NCBI GenBank assembly: GCA_001630475.1
Contig: KV419408.1
Coordinates: 186,001-250,000 of the forward strand
Source: Sistotremastrum niveocremeum HHB9708
Lineage: Eukaryota; Basidiomycota; Agaricomycetes; Sistotremastrales; Sistotremastraceae
Length of the DNA: 64,000 nt
Reading direction: 5' to 3'
The position numbers and the translations under genes are program-made. The notes below the pieces were generated by a model. It was not told where the DNA came from and did no database searches. It was given only the letters and a program-made list of their open reading frames with translations. This document shows positions 35,533 through 48,034 of this stretch, one piece after another; the stretch's first letter is position 1, and every line of letters starts with the position of its first letter.

Positions 35533-38500
35533 TCAATCTAGTACCGGGATATCCAACGGGTGAGGGTTCGGATTTCTAGAGTCTCTCGTTGAGAATAATT
35601 CTTCCGCCCCACTCAAAGCAGCCTTTAACGTTTCAACCTCATATTCTAGTTTCTTGCGTTGGTAGAACCACGGACAGTCCAGCGAGACACAAGCATCCAC
35701 ATCCACCAAGGAAGAACCTGTGCAAGATTGACAGACGCTCGCTGCGTCAGCATATCGAGTTTCCGCCATGCGAGTCTGTGCCATCAAAGAATGTGTGGTC
35801 GCTTTAGGAAGTGCTTGGCAATGTTCACAAATAACTGCTTGAAAGTGAAAGGGGTTGTATGGCTGGTTAGAGACACGCCTACCGTCTTCTGCTTCGTCCC
35901 CACATACAGCACAATATATTCCTTGGAAATGTTCTTCCATCAAGGGCATTCCTACGTCCTCGTCCTCATCTTCACCAGCTGCGATGGCATATGCGGCCCT
36001 GGGGGTATCGGCGTACCAAGAATGAACATCGGCACCAAGTAAGCTGAAAATCCGATACAACGGAGGAATCAAAACTCTGCCGATGTAGTATTCAAAATCG
36101 AGGCGCTTGTGTCTGGACGACGTTATCTTCGACAAAGGAATCAGGCATTGGAGACTCTTACCTGTTCAGTACAACCCCCTCTGGAGCAACTGCACGATCT
36201 ACAAGTCGCGAACCCGGTTCGCCTCTAGCAATGACATAAGGCACTCTATCTCCATATTGCGGTTCATCGTTCTCGTCCTCCAATAGCCTTTGGCCTGCGA
36301 CTGCAGCACCAGGAGGAGGGGGCCCCTTGTCACTACTCTCGTCAGTAGCATGAGACCTGAGAAGCAGCAAGCGTACCTGTAGGTCCCTAAGCGAACCTCC
36401 TTGGAAAATATGAAGTCTTGGATAGATGCTCTCCCTGCGTGCATTTTGAACCAAGTCTCCTGACAATATGCCTTGACTTGGCTCAGATCTTGGGTTCGAA
36501 ATAAAATCCTTTGAAAGGCATCAAGCGAATGAACCGAAATTGAAACGAGGTACGCTTGCCTCAAGGATCGTTCCACCATTTTCGCCTGGGCTGGAATGCC
36601 ATCCCGTCTGACGGTCTCTATTCCCTTGGCATCGAAGACAGGCTCCACATCATCAGGGTTTTCGTATTTGTATCCAACATAACGTTTTTTTGCCATCAAA
36701 ACGCATGGAAAATAAACCTAATTGATTCAAAACCAGGATGTATGTTGAAGATCAATTCTACCTTTTCGAATTTCAGTTTGATAGGAGCAGGATTAGATGC
36801 AGTCACCGCATTTGCGATCTCTTCTCCAATGCGAAATGCTTCATCTTTGGTGCGGCCCGCCAAGGAAACAAAAACAGAATCGGTGTCGCCATATACCACT
36901 TTGGCGTTCCATTTTTTTGTGGATTCAATCAAGTCAATTGCCTAAAAGATAGTCAGCGGCTTTATTTCCGACACTCAGTTGGAGAGAAAACCTTCTCAAG
37001 CGTCTCGCGTCCGGTTTGCACAATACTGTCGGCGATTTCCACAGCAGGCATACGACCTGAATAGGTAGCACTTGTGTAGCCATATGTAACGTTACATATG
37101 AACTTCAGACTCAATTGTCGGGCATTGAGGACTCGGAGAAGTGCCTGCTTAGTCTGTCAGATTCGCACATAGAAGATAAGACGATATCGAGAGATGGGAC
37201 GACCTTATCCCCCTTGGCACTCTTCATAGCTTGTTTGACCATTATGCGAGTTTCAAGAAGTTCGCTTAACATCTTTCCCAGAAGACCTTTCCTAACCGTT
37301 GCTTTGACATACATGATGCCATTCGGAGCAACTAATGGATCATTGATAATCACACTCGAGCTTCCAAGACATGATCTTACCAGTGATGTGTTCTTTAAGC
37401 GTCTCAAGTAAACCTGCTGGTTGCTCCAAGTCTTCGAGGATCCCGAACTTCCAATGAGCTTTGAATGGTTCCACTCGACCCAGACAAGTCGAGTAACAGT
37501 AGTTATAGGCAATCATGACCGAAGGGTAGAGTGATTGAAAGTCCAACACTAGCAAAGGGCTTTTATAAAATGCCGACAACGGCTCCATGATCAAAGGAAT
37601 ACACTCTGCGGCATTTTGTTTGCCAACCTGAGAAAGATCGCTCAGAGAAAAAAGGCGTTAAACAACGGAATAGCTACATCAATTTTGCTTGGAGATATCA
37701 GGATCAGGCTCTCCGGTTTAGCGATCCGGAACATGAACGATTCGACCTTGAACTGAGATCCTCGGCTGATAACGGAGAAGAAATCAACCCCGAAAACTCG
37801 TGCAAATTCGCTGGGATATTTGATTTCGGAATTGAGCCAATATGTCTAAAATGGTAACATACGAGTTCTTTGTGACAGTTTCGGCTTGGCTTAGGATTTC
37901 AAGGGTGGTCACACACTTGTTGAGGACATGTGTGACGAGTGCGAAATTCGTGCCTGGCTGGTGCGATTGACACCAAGACGTAAGGACGCTTGGAGAATAC
38001 TTGGGAATCCTGCCATATACGTACATCAGTGAATAGCTGGATCGGTCCCGATTGACGAACCTTCTTCGGAGAAGATGGAAGGCGACGTTCTCGAAGGTAT
38101 ACATGGTCAATGACAGTTCAACACGCATGATTCGCCACACATTCAGAACATGTCGTCCCACAACATGGAACGTTGATGTGGTCCGTAATCCCCACTGGTC
38201 GTATCCCCTGGATCCTGGCTTAGGGGGTGCTCGAGAAATCTGATCGCCTAGATCCATTCCTGGTATATCTTTCAGGAAATGTTTAGGTCGGTGCACACGC
38301 GCTACGCACCAAAACTGCGAGCTCTTGCGTCCAGATAACCCCAACTGGCTGCTTGCACTTCCCATCCTACGATGATGTCTGGGTCTAATTGCACAACTTT
38401 GTCTATCAAATAATTGATCAGTTCCAATTCATCCCTGACAACCTCCACAGGAAGGCCTCGAAGTCGGCGACGATTCAAATGGCTACTCTCCACCACGATT

Positions 38501-41183
38501 GTTCCCTTCTGAAAGAGGTCGGCGGGTCCGTCTTCCGATGGTTTAAACTCAGAATCTTGGAAGGCGTAGCAAACAAAGATTATCTCGTCCCTCTCGGGAT
38601 TTGGAAGGCGGTCGCCTTGGGAAGAAGCGAAGAGCTCCAGAGAAAACAAGGTCATACCCTGAGTTGCTCGAATGTTTTTGTTCGGACGACGCTGTGTACC
38701 TTTGAAACCATACTGATTTTCCGGACTCACTCCCTCGATCTGGTTTTCTGATGAGATTCGTGGTGTACCAGTTCGAAAACTACGTACTTGAGAACGCTTC
38801 TTTTTTGCGCGGGGGTTTAGAAGGGGATTGGTTTTGAGCCACTGTTTTGCTGTCTTGACCGAAGGTGGATCACCCATGGCATATTCCCAACCATAAATGT
38901 TCTCCGAATCGTGTGTAAATTGAGACGTTGTTGGATCCACGGATTCTGTGTTCCACTCCTCTAAAGAAGCTATGCCGTTCCCAAAAAGTCGAAATCGAAT
39001 ACCGCCAAACTCCGGAGCATTCGAGGGAACGTCGGATGCAACGGAGTAGTAAGGGTCTGTGTACAGCCTTTGTCGAAGGCCAAACGTCGGAAGGGACTTC
39101 ATCAGAGAGTCTGCACTGGGCGGACTTGAACAATATTGAAATGAATGACGTTGGGTGGGGATAAGTGACGCTGGATCTGGAGCCCAGGGGGGAATCGAAG
39201 GAGCTGTTCGTTGTGTAGGTACTTGTACGGGTCGCTCTCGCATGAGGGACCCATACAGGGCTGGTGAAACTGGTTCATCGAGCACGGTGGCAATCCATTC
39301 AGTTTCATCCATCGGTGTTTGTTCGTCTCGGGAAGGCGAAAGCGGGTCATCCTGAGGATCTAAGGAACTTCTATAAGGGCGCGCGTTGAAACAAACATTG
39401 AATCTCATACAAGCTTCGAGCTGTTCGTCACACTCCGTTGTGAAGTTCAAGTCATTGTGTACAGCATGCTCTTGATGCGCACTAGAATCTATTCAGCTGA
39501 CTGTATGCGACATAAAACTAGAGATACCTTAAGGTCGAAATGAGCACTTCTGATTCAAATTGTCTCTCAGACGAGCTGCATACTTGTTTAGCACTACATG
39601 AAATTAGACGTCAAGATAAATGACCTTGCGCGGCCCCAAATCGAAGAGAAACGGTCGGGTTCGGTCTTCACCGTCGTGATGAACGGATCCCTGGACATAT
39701 CATTTAAAAGAAATTTTCGGAAGTCTCGAGTTTACTGACTCTTCGTATTCATGGCTCTGATCTTCGCGGGTGGACTCGTCATCTATCAATTCAGGCGGTG
39801 GTCCTTCTTCAAATTGCAAGGCTCCACTGGCTCATTCAATAAAGTTAAGGCGGGAGAGTGAGTAAGTACAAACCTGATATCGTCATGAATGTCGATCTCT
39901 TCATGTAAGTTTTCAGCATCCCGCCCCGAAAGCTCTTCTGCCCATTGACGTTCTGAGTCGAGAAGTAGCTGATCAAGGTTGGCATCAATCAAAGCTGCGT
40001 CGACGTCGACGTCATTCTCATTCTTCGTGGAGATGTCGTCTTGAAGAAATAACATTTGATCAGAGTCGAGTCCGGTCTCATTCTTAACGCCAGGTTTCGG
40101 CTTCTGAGTCCTCCAATGACGATCCCAAAGAGCTTCCGTGCTATCAAAAGATTTCATGGCCCAATTTTCCCAATTCCTGGACCTCGGGAGCTGGTGTTTT
40201 CCTGTTTCGCTTTCAATTCGACGGTTAATGATATCCCAAGATCGGTCCTCCGACGCCCACTGACCACCCGGGCCCCGCTCTCTATCCTCGGGAGAGAATG
40301 GCATATCGGGAGTTGGAGGCATGCCCTTCGCAGTGCGTCGCGCACGCTCTTCGTTCCATAGTTCTCTAACTGAATGAACTAGAGGCTCGGAAGGGAGGGG
40401 AATCCCGGGAATCTGTAACTTGTAGTGAAGATCTCGGGCCTCGAGATGGCGGCGATTGAGGATATGAGGTGCAATGACGTCTATTTCGAGCTCCATTTGA
40501 GATTGTTTGAACAAAGGAGAGATTTCATGTGGAATAGGCAGCTTGATGACAGGCTTGTCAACATCTTCCATTGCACCTCGGACGGAAATTTCGCCCAGGT
40601 CCAGCCAGCCACAACCGTACAAACCGAAATCGCACATGAATTGCAGCGGATAGCTAATGTGACTTTCATAGACAGTGAAGCGTGATCGCATGATGGTGCC
40701 TGCCTGAAGGAGCGTCACCGTTCGTGTGATAAGATTAGGGTCGGCCATGTATATCTTTAAGTAAGGAGAGTAGGCGGTATGAAAGCCATAGAACGGGATG
40801 CCCTTTACGAGGACTATACCGCGAACATATTGCGATTTCGGAGCATGCGGATTTCGCTTTAATGAAATTGCTATGGCATAATTGATGGAATGGGCCATTC
40901 GAGATATATACGCGTTGACTGAGTGCAAAATCAAATAAGGTCTCACTGCATACTCTCATCACTTACCATGATCAGGGTTGAGAGACCCCAGATAATCGAT
41001 GTAGAAATACGGAAAAACCTGATGGATATTCACGCATGCTTTGATTCCAATCGATGTCTGGCCGTATACACGGAGAACAGGAACTCTTGAGAGAAATGCA
41101 GGAGCGCGGTCGAGTTCCTCTGGTGGCGCAAGAGTATAATCAATCTGATTCAAGCGTACGCGAAGGACTGGCTCTTGGCTCAT
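35533..41183 (-). CDS. REV3: DNA polymerase zeta catalytic subunit REV3
   Basis: Rev3 is the B-family polymerase that extends from mismatched or lesion-containing primers in translesion synthesis. The N-terminal Rev3 domain begins MSQEPVLRVRLNQIDYTLAP, with GQTSIGIKACVNIHQVFPYF and VNAYISRMAHSINYAIAISL. A long disordered acidic middle follows. The exonuclease-like domain lacks catalytic acids: the ExoI position reads FSLELF where proofreading enzymes have DIE. Polymerase motifs are intact: DFQSLYPSVMIAYNYCYST (motif A, DxxSLYPS), the finger segment, and KVVYGDTDSVFVSLAG (motif C, YGDTDS). The C-terminus has two cysteine clusters, CAVCG...CEHC and CQSC...CVSLDC, the latter being the expected [4Fe-4S]/Rev7-Pol31-type module. 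It ends PHPLDIPVLD at 35533. About fifteen short introns are present. Confidence 0.96.
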
Positions 41184-41328
41184 CGGTCGACACCAATCGC
41201 AAATAATGGTTATAGTTTAGATTGAGAAGTAGCAGACATTAGGTATCAGCACTGCGGTTGGTCGTAGCGCGGTCGTTCGTAAGGAAGTGGTCGCGTTTCC
41301 GAGTCCGATCCCTTGCATCCGCTCTCAT

Positions 41329-42706
41329 ATGTATAACTCACGCCCGCCCACAGTTTTGCTCACGGTGCGCATCAAAATCTCCTGAGTCTTGATATTTGAC
41401 AGAAGAGATATTACTTAGAACGACGACGGACCACCTGGACCAGAGTCTCCTTATATTTATGGATTTAGGTGGGCTTGGGTTGCTTTACGCCTTTCCGAAA
41501 TGGCTAATATATCCACAGTCGGCAATTGAAAGAGGCTGTGGGTTCAACGAATCGCATCCTCTATATGCCTTTCAGACGCAGAAAAGACAGGCTGGAATAT
41601 CAAAGTAGTCGTGCCAAGTTCCCAAAAATCATGGATTGGCAAATCTTTCCAGATCAAGGAGGTGACACAAGGACAATATTACTATCCACGAGGACCAGGT
41701 ACTGTGATCTGAGTGAGCTATGGAATTTCCCACTGATCCTAGACCTGTGGTCATCAGATGGTCTGGGGGAGACATCATCAGCTGCTCGACCCTTTCGCGA
41801 TGGGGAATCAGAAGAATGGATTCTCCTGGACTCTGTGCGCAAAGCCCAATATGTGCATCTTTAGTTCTAAATCCGAGTTCACAAGACACCGGCGACTTGC
41901 GTGAACATTGCCCTCTATAATCTATTCCCAGGCGAAATTGACCTTGTTGTAAGTCACCGCTTCAACTCACATTCTTGATTCTGCTCAGCATTGACTAGGT
42001 ATCTGGCCCCAATCTCGGGAGGAATACTTCAGGTGCGTCTGCATGCGTTTCTCGGGTCACGTGTTTAACCCTAGTCTCAGCCGCATTTGCGTTATCCAGC
42101 GGGACCATTGGTGCTTCCCTATCTGCCGCCCTCTGCCATGTGCGATCCATAGCAGTATCTTATGGAACGGTGCAACGCCCGACTCCTAAAGAACTTTTCA
42201 TTCCCGCTTACGTCCTGTCCACTCAAATTGTCCAAAAGTTGTGGAATAATTGGGGCAAGGACGAAGGTGGTCTCCGGGACGGAGAAGTCGATCTCTATAA
42301 TGTCAATCTACCCATGGTGCCCAAACTTCTTAGCGAAGAGGGGATGGACATATGTTGGACTCGCATATGGCGCAACGAATATGGGCAACTTTTTAGAGCA
42401 CCAAAAGGCCAAAGAACCCAGGAGCACGTATCTGAGGCGGGCCCCGATTCCGATAAAGCTACCCAGACCGATCAGCCTTCATCTTCTCGCTCCTTGACGT
42501 TTGTCTTTGCTCCAGATTTCAAAAGACTCATTACTCCGGAGCAAGGCTCTCTTCCGGAAGGTTCTGACGCATGGGCGCTCTCTCATAATCTTGCCAGCGT
42601 TACTCCATTGAGAGCCAGTTTTGCGGAGCCTTCTGATGCTAGCTTGGCGCTGCAGGATGAATACGAAGACAAGCTGGTTGCAGGGAGGATGTGGAACAAG
42701 CTGTAG
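41329..42706 (+). CDS. SurE-type 5'/3'-nucleotidase (survival protein)
   Basis: SurE enzymes are metal-dependent nucleoside monophosphate phosphatases. The first exon is only 36 nt, MYNSRPPTVLLT, and joins NDDGPPGPESPYIYGF, giving the metal-binding NDDG motif. The next exons give KVVVPSSQKSWIGKSF, QGQYYYPRGPG, and DGLGETSSAARPFRDGESEE. They continue with WILLDSTPATCVNIALYNLF, PGEIDLV, then VSGPNLGRNTS (the conserved SGxNxGxN motif) and LSSGTIGASLSAALCHVRSI. All residues expected for the active site (ND, the N of NxGRN) are present. The last large exon (IAVSYGTVQRPTPKELFIPA, LYNVNLPMVPKLLSEEGM, CWTRIWRNEYGQLF) continues to the stop at 42706. This is the eukaryotic stand-alone SurE type, not the yeast Pby1 fusion with a tubulin-tyrosine-ligase domain. 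The start pairs head-to-head with REV3 at 145 bp. Confidence 0.9.
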
Positions 42707-42830
42707 CCCGTAATCGTTGCTTAGATCTCACACTCTTCCGTACTAATAAGCAATGTTCCAGATACATTATATTCCCAGCGGCTACATTTGATGTAAGAAG
42801 AAAGCAAAATGCTACAATGTAATCCAAAAG

Positions 42831-44610
42831 TCACAACAAAAGCAAAGCCAGAACACACAAAGTTAGTGAAGCTAAGAGGGTCACTTGTATTGATGGTGCT
42901 GCCGGACCTCCCAGACTGCCACTAGCGCCATAAACTATTTCTTTGGAGTACACGCGAAGCGAGTTGATGCTCCACGAGGCATTCTTAGCATGTTATGATT
43001 GAGTCGAATGTTACTGAAAGAGTACGTGGGACGTACGACAAAATTATTAGGGTCCCGTATACGATCTGAACATGTTCCTGGACAGCCAGATGTAGCATAT
43101 GAGTTGCCAGCCCAAACTCCTACAGAGCTGATGAGAATGGAAGACGAATAACAATCGGCTACTACGCACCACAGAATGTGATGTCTGAGATAGATGTAAG
43201 CAGGCAGGACTTAAAATGGGATGCAAATCACACACCGAAGACTATTTGATGTTGATAGAAGAATTCTGTGAGGTTACAGTTCTGAGGAGATAAGTACGCT
43301 GAGGGTTCGCTCCACCCGGATGGCTGAGGGCTGAGATTTGTAATGTCATCTGGAATCGCGTTACGATAGAAATACCCTAGCCCAATCATGCGTCAAAGAA
43401 ACATATGCTGAGGCAACTAGTTTTACTTACAAACAGCGATTCCAGTTTCATCCCACAACATCGCGTATATACCGCCGCCTCCTGCATCAAATTGGGGACC
43501 ATACGAGTCGCGACTCCAATCAGTCACACCGCATCCGGCATTATCATCAACATTTGCGTCACAGTCGTCTTTCTGTAACTTCGTCAGTAATGAGAATCCT
43601 GCAGGAGGAAAAGGCGGTACCAAGACGGTCCCCGTGTAGTTACCAGTGTTCGTCAGTGAGCAGCCTGAGGCGGCTTAGGAGACGTAAGGGTCATAATTTT
43701 TTTTATAAAGACTTACCTGGATTAGTATGCCAAGTTACTTGGTTGTGTGTGTTGTCGTGAACACCTTCAATGATGTCTATTTCTCCACCCTAGATCCGTG
43801 AATATTCTGCTGCAAAGAAGACTGGAGTAGCTTACCCCTGGCCAGTTCGGTCCCACAGTCCACCAGCTAGTTCACATTAACAATAGCGTGGAAAGAAAGT
43901 AAAACGACTTACGCAGGCCACACACCTACATTACAAGACAGTCAGTGGAATAGACATAAGAGGGACACATCACATACCACAACCCCACGGAGCCTGATTC
44001 AAATCGAGAATAAACAATCCTCCGGTATAGTTTGCGTTACTTGTTATCCGGACGCTGAGCAATGTTAGAAAAGAATCAGGCAATCAGATTCAGAATGCCC
44101 ATACCTGTCCCGCGCTGCTCCGGGCGGCAATACGGTGAAGTCATCGCCTTTCATTACAACTGCACCATCTGCTTGGACGTAGGCCAAACCATTTGCAAAG
44201 GCAGTCGAGCTGTTTACATAACTGAATTTGAAAGAAGTGAGATAGATTGAGTTGATGGGCGATGATCAAATACCTGACTTGGCCTCTAGAATGGAGAGTT
44301 AGAACGGGAGAGGCACGAACGAGATCGAGCTTACTTGGTTGGATCAGCTTGTTCCCAGAATGTGAAATTACTGCCCAGACTTCAGTGTGGTCCACGATTC
44401 ACATGAGAAATGTTCCTACTCGAAGAAGGTTGATCCCGCGTAGATATCCTGTGGAAGCCAGAGCTCTCCGACTCGTTGAGCTGCTCTACTCTGTAGTGAG
44501 GACTTGGGTGCAGCAGAGCGATGGGTCAAAAGGTTGAGGCTTCCTATGCCCAGTGAGGTTGCAGGACATGTCAGCGAGCAGAGGAGAGCGAGAATTGACA
44601 GCCAAGTCAT
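42831..44610 (-). CDS. GPI-anchored glycoside hydrolase family 16 beta-glucanase/transglycosylase
   Basis: The start MTWLSILALLCSLTCPATSL at 44610 is a signal peptide. The mature protein has DIYAGSTFFE and KxxVRY-type entry strands, DDFTVLPPGAARDRVRITS and GGLFILDLNQAPWGC. The GH16 catalytic motif EIDIIE lies in WTVGPNWPGGGEIDIIEG, joined across an intron near 43795-43837. The later part contains ANVDDNAGCGVTDWSRDSYG and GGGIYAMLWDETGIAVWYF. The end has NASWSINSLRVYSKEIVYG, a small-residue stretch and a hydrophobic tail (QVTLLASLTLCVLALLLL), a GPI-attachment signal. GH16 proteins of this GCGV-type subgroup act on fungal cell-wall beta-1,3(4)-glucan. At least nine very short exons are involved, some only about 10-20 codons. 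The upstream ATG at 44853 is rejected because it would bury the signal peptide. Confidence 0.88.
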
Positions 44611-44937
44611 GATTTTGGGCGTGATTCGTGATAAGAGTGGGCAGAGAGGATTGGAATGTGCAGATATTAAAAGTGGTACAAGAAGTGCAATCGCTGTGTA
44701 TCCACCAGTGGGGTGCTGAGCCTGCAGCGTCGTACGAGCACAACAATTACGATACTCCGAATGCACTGATATAATTATCGCAAAACATGCGCCAACCGCG
44801 TTTTTGCACCCGAGCGCCTCCGAGTCAGCGTTCCTGATCTGTGCATTCGGCATCGTATAGAAAACATGTCATTGCAGGCAATACTATCATAGACATAGCA
44901 ACATGCAGATAACGGAAGAAAACTAAGAAGAAAGAGT
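44611..44937. other. spacer between RPL15 and GH16 gene
   Basis: These 327 bp are the 3' flank of RPL15 and the promoter of the GH16 gene, both on the minus strand. No gene or repeat is evident; a TTTAATAT string near 44667-44674 (minus strand) is only a weak TATA candidate. Confidence 0.4.
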
Positions 44938-45738
44938 TTAACGGTAACGACGCAGACTGAGGGTGTTGTGCCTCTTCCAGGTTGAGCGGGCAGGGTTGTG
45001 GTTGTGGCGATGACCTTTTCCGAGACCACGGTTCTGAAACCAGTTAGTGAATTTTTAGTGGTAATGGCAGGTAAGCATACCTTCTTTCCGATGGCGGTGA
45101 GACCACGGGCTTCGCGCCTTTTGTGGACTGGGTTGCAAATCCAGTTGATCCTGGGATCACGAGTGATCTTGGGCAGCGTAAGGACTGGTTCATGCCGACG
45201 GAAAGTAGGAAACGTACCGCTTTGTGGTTGGGATCCACAAGGATAACCTCAAAGTATTTGTAGACACCATCCTGGTTCACCCAATACGAGTTCAAAACTC
45301 TCAAATTGCCACAACGACGTCCCACTCGCTCCTCAGCAGTGCTTCGAAGACCGCGCTGGTACTTCAAGTGGTTGACACCCTGTCTCACAGGCTTGCCGTA
45401 GGTAGCACCTGGCATACTATGAGGAGAGAAGGCATATGAAGTCAGGAAACACACCCTTGGGGACGGGCTTCTTCCTGTTGCCCTTTCTTACACGGACACG
45501 GTAGATCAGGTACCCTTGCTTGGCTTTGTACCCGAGACGACGAGCCTTATCAGGGCGCGAAGGACGAGAGGCACGGTGGATAACATTCAGCTGACGATAT
45601 TCCCAGCAGCTGAAGTATACCCCGTCAAAATCTATAGATTTCACAGTAACTCAATGCTCACCGAACACGGAGGAGGAAACGGAGGACATCAGACTGCTTC
45701 TTCTTGTAGAGCTCAGAGATATATTTGTAGGCCCCCAT
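44938..45738 (-). CDS. RPL15: 60S ribosomal protein L15
   Basis: RPL15 (eL15) is a core large-subunit protein. The start [20 protein letters not shown] at 45738 is invariant in eukaryotes. The protein continues [60 protein letters not shown], and [20 protein letters not shown]. Further on are [20 protein letters not shown] and [20 protein letters not shown], and it ends [10 protein letters not shown] at 44938. About 204 residues, the expected length. Four short introns are seen. Upstream, an AG acceptor at about 45747 and a GTATGAG donor at 45888 on the minus strand suggest a 142-nt intron in the 5' untranslated region, a common arrangement for ribosomal-protein genes. Confidence 0.97.
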
Positions 45739-46271
45739 CTTGCAGGCTGAAAAGTAGGTTAGCGCTGTTCGTTATCCAAAAGCCGAAGATCCAATCCATC
45801 CAGTAAACGGTGGAAATGGGCACCAAAATGCTCAGATAGCCGTTCTCTGATGGGATTGGATAACATGGACACAGAGAAAGACTCATACCTGTCGAGATAC
45901 CGTCGCAGAAGGTAGGTCGAAGTTTTGTGGGCTGCTGAAAACAAGGTTTCGCTGGGTGCGGCAAGCCCCGTCTCGACACTGTTTGGGCGTGTTTGCTCTC
46001 GGCATACCGGAATTCGGTACATACAGGCCTAGCAGGCATTAGAGGTTGCATTAAAGGTTGTACAGTGTAGCTCGAATGAATGTATGATCCTGTGAAAGGT
46101 GGATAATATACAGAAAAAGTGACAGATAATGACACGAGAAAATAATCTACAGAATCCAAGACTAGGTGATGCTATTCTTCTCCTACCCATCTGTCCGCTA
46201 ATTCGCCCACCCATGGTAAACGATATCGTGAGAGACCGCCTAAAGACGCATCACGATATGCACGGAGTCTG
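45739..46271. other. RPL15 promoter and 5'UTR region
   Basis: This 533-bp interval holds the RPL15 upstream region, including a likely 5'UTR intron (45747-45888, minus strand, CAG/GTATGAG donor and TTTTCAG acceptor), and the 3' flank of the DUF4870-like gene. Open frames across it lack a coding look or similarity I recognise. Confidence 0.5.
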
Positions 46272-46949
46272 CTACAAGTTAGGAGCAGGCAAGGTGTAGA
46301 TGAACATCACATACGCCAGGAAGAGCACCCCAAGGATCAGAGCAGTGGTCAGTAACCCAACAAACCACGAGGCGAACCGCAGCAGTGAGCAAAGAACGAC
46401 CAGAGCGACAGCAGGACTTGTGGACAAGGCTGACTGATATGCTAGATCATAGTCGGCCACCGTAGTATATGAGGCGAATGTGATTGACCATACCATGAAA
46501 TCGCACGAAATCATTCGTTGTCTCAAATATCAGGAGAGCTAAAGCTGTGTTGGACGGGATAAGGGTGATGACTGGAACGGAAGGAACAAAATGGAGGCAC
46601 GAACCCGTGATTGGTCCTCCCAGATACGCAACAGCAGCTAACACATCCACTCTCCATCCAAATCTCGTCTCCCACTGGTTCGCTGGTGTATCTTCCTCAA
46701 TTGAGCCAGCGCCACCGCTAGCAGAGGCTCCCAACGTCGGCAGGCCTCCAGATTGATACGACAGTCCGGCTCCATATGATGAGCTTTGAGAAGGAAACCA
46801 AGGTTTAATCGGCCCACGAGAAGTTGAAGCCGTCTGTTGCGTCTGAGGTTCGTCTGGTGGAGGGGTCTAGGAAGAATTTCAGGAGCAGAATATTTATCGA
46901 TGCCACAACGCACATATTGAGCAAAACTGGCGAATTTTGTCGCACTCAT
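46272..46949 (-). CDS. small multi-pass membrane protein, Tic20/DUF4870-like
   Basis: A 12-codon first exon (MSATKFASFAQY) at 46949 joins TPPPDEPQTQQTASTSRGP and a Ser/Gly-rich cytosolic segment (GAGLSYQSGGLPTLGASA). The membrane part begins TRFGWRVDVLAAVAYLGGPI, then ALALLIFETTNDFVRFHAYQ and SALSTSPAVALVVLCSLLRF. The last helix is LLTTALILGVLFLAYVMFIY, ending TLPAPNL at 46272. The pattern of a first helix ending in Gly-Pro, followed by FExxNDFVRFHAYQS, is typical of the DUF4870/Tic20-like superfamily of small four-helix membrane proteins. Fungal members have no settled function. Divergent from RPS24 with 162 bp between starts. Family assignment is from pattern memory and moderately sure. Confidence 0.7.
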
Positions 46950-47111
46950 CACCAGTAATACTTGACAGTGATCGTCATGTAATCGGGTACGTCGGATCCA
47001 GTGTCGTCGAGTTTCGGGCGGAGCTTGAAACGACCCCGCAAACCCTAAGTGAAGGCTTCCACGACACAGCACAGGAGGACGACCTGCTCGACGGTCTCAA
47101 GGTAATTCAAC

Positions 47112-47775
47112 ATGGTGAGTGTTCATCCTGCCTGGATCCTACCTTTCGACATTCTGCATCCATCGAGACGTTTCTTACGGTCTTCCATTTCGATGGATGC
47201 GTGGTCGAGAACCTGGATGTAGTTCTCTCTCATACTGACGTTCTCCCCAACAGGCCGACGCTTCAGCACCTGTCACTCTGCGCACCCGTAAATTCATCAC
47301 CAACCGCCTTCTCCAGCGCCGTCAAATGGTGCTTGATGTCCTTCACCCTTCCCGAGCAAACGTTTCCAAAGCCGAACTCTCTGAGCACTTATCGAAGCTG
47401 TACAAGACCGATAAGGAGCGTGTGGTCACCTTTGGTCTCCGAACGCACTTCGGTGGTGGTCGTTCAACTGGTTTCGCTCTTATCTACGACAGTGAGGCTG
47501 CTCAGAAGAAGTTTGAGCCTAGATACCGTCTAGTTCGAGTGCGTGCAGAGTGGCTCATGCTCGCCTTTCCCATCTAATTACATTGACTTCGCAGAGCGGT
47601 CTTGCGGCGAAGGTTGAGAAAGCTTCGCGTAAGTTACGGAAAGAGAGAAAGAACCGTTCCAAAAAGGTAACCTTCCTCTGATTATCCTTTGTCGTACAGG
47701 TCTTCTGACGAAAGTCGATAGTTCCGTGGAACTACCAAGGTCAAGGCCGCCGAACCCCCCAAGAAGGGCAAGTAG
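47112..47775 (+). CDS. RPS24: 40S ribosomal protein S24
   Basis: RPS24 (eS24) is a small-subunit protein. The initiator ATG at 47112-47114 is immediately followed by a GTGAGT donor, so the first coding exon is just the start codon. The 138-nt intron ends CCCCAACAG at 47252 and is followed by [40 protein letters not shown], and [20 protein letters not shown]. Then come [20 protein letters not shown] and, after further introns, [21 protein letters not shown] Lys-rich end ([12 protein letters not shown]) closes at 47775. About 135 residues, the normal length. No snoRNA boxes C and D were found in the first intron. Confidence 0.95.
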
Positions 47776-48034
47776 TGGTCTTCTTGGTTGTCTTGGGTCT
47801 GCATCTGGAGGGGTATGCCGGCAGCTTCAGAAGCAATCCTTTGTGTCATTCCCATTTTTCGCTCTCCATGTCCCTAGCTTTTTACCATCCAAAAGCATCC
47901 GCATGTTATGCATAATATATGCCCTCATTGCAGTGGAAACTAGGATTAATGTGGGATAGAAAGCGATACAATGGTATATACACATGTGGCATCCTGACTG
48001 TAGAGAAAGTGAGCACTCGGCAGATGAACTAAGT

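Noticed and set aside
36480-36510. GGGTTCGAAAT string resembling a tRNA B box
   Set aside because: It lies within a REV3 exon, and no A box or cloverleaf can be drawn around it; no other tRNA-like site was found in the window.
41396-41608. Short plus-strand frames across the 5' exons of the SurE gene
   Set aside because: They read through introns in the wrong frame; spliced SurE motifs explain the region.
45713-46159. A 148-codon minus-strand frame upstream of RPL15
   Set aside because: It spans the RPL15 promoter and likely 5'UTR intron and has no recognisable protein features.
47115-47252. Possible box C/D snoRNA in the first intron of RPS24
   Set aside because: A CTGA string is present, but there is no RTGATGA-like box C at proper spacing.
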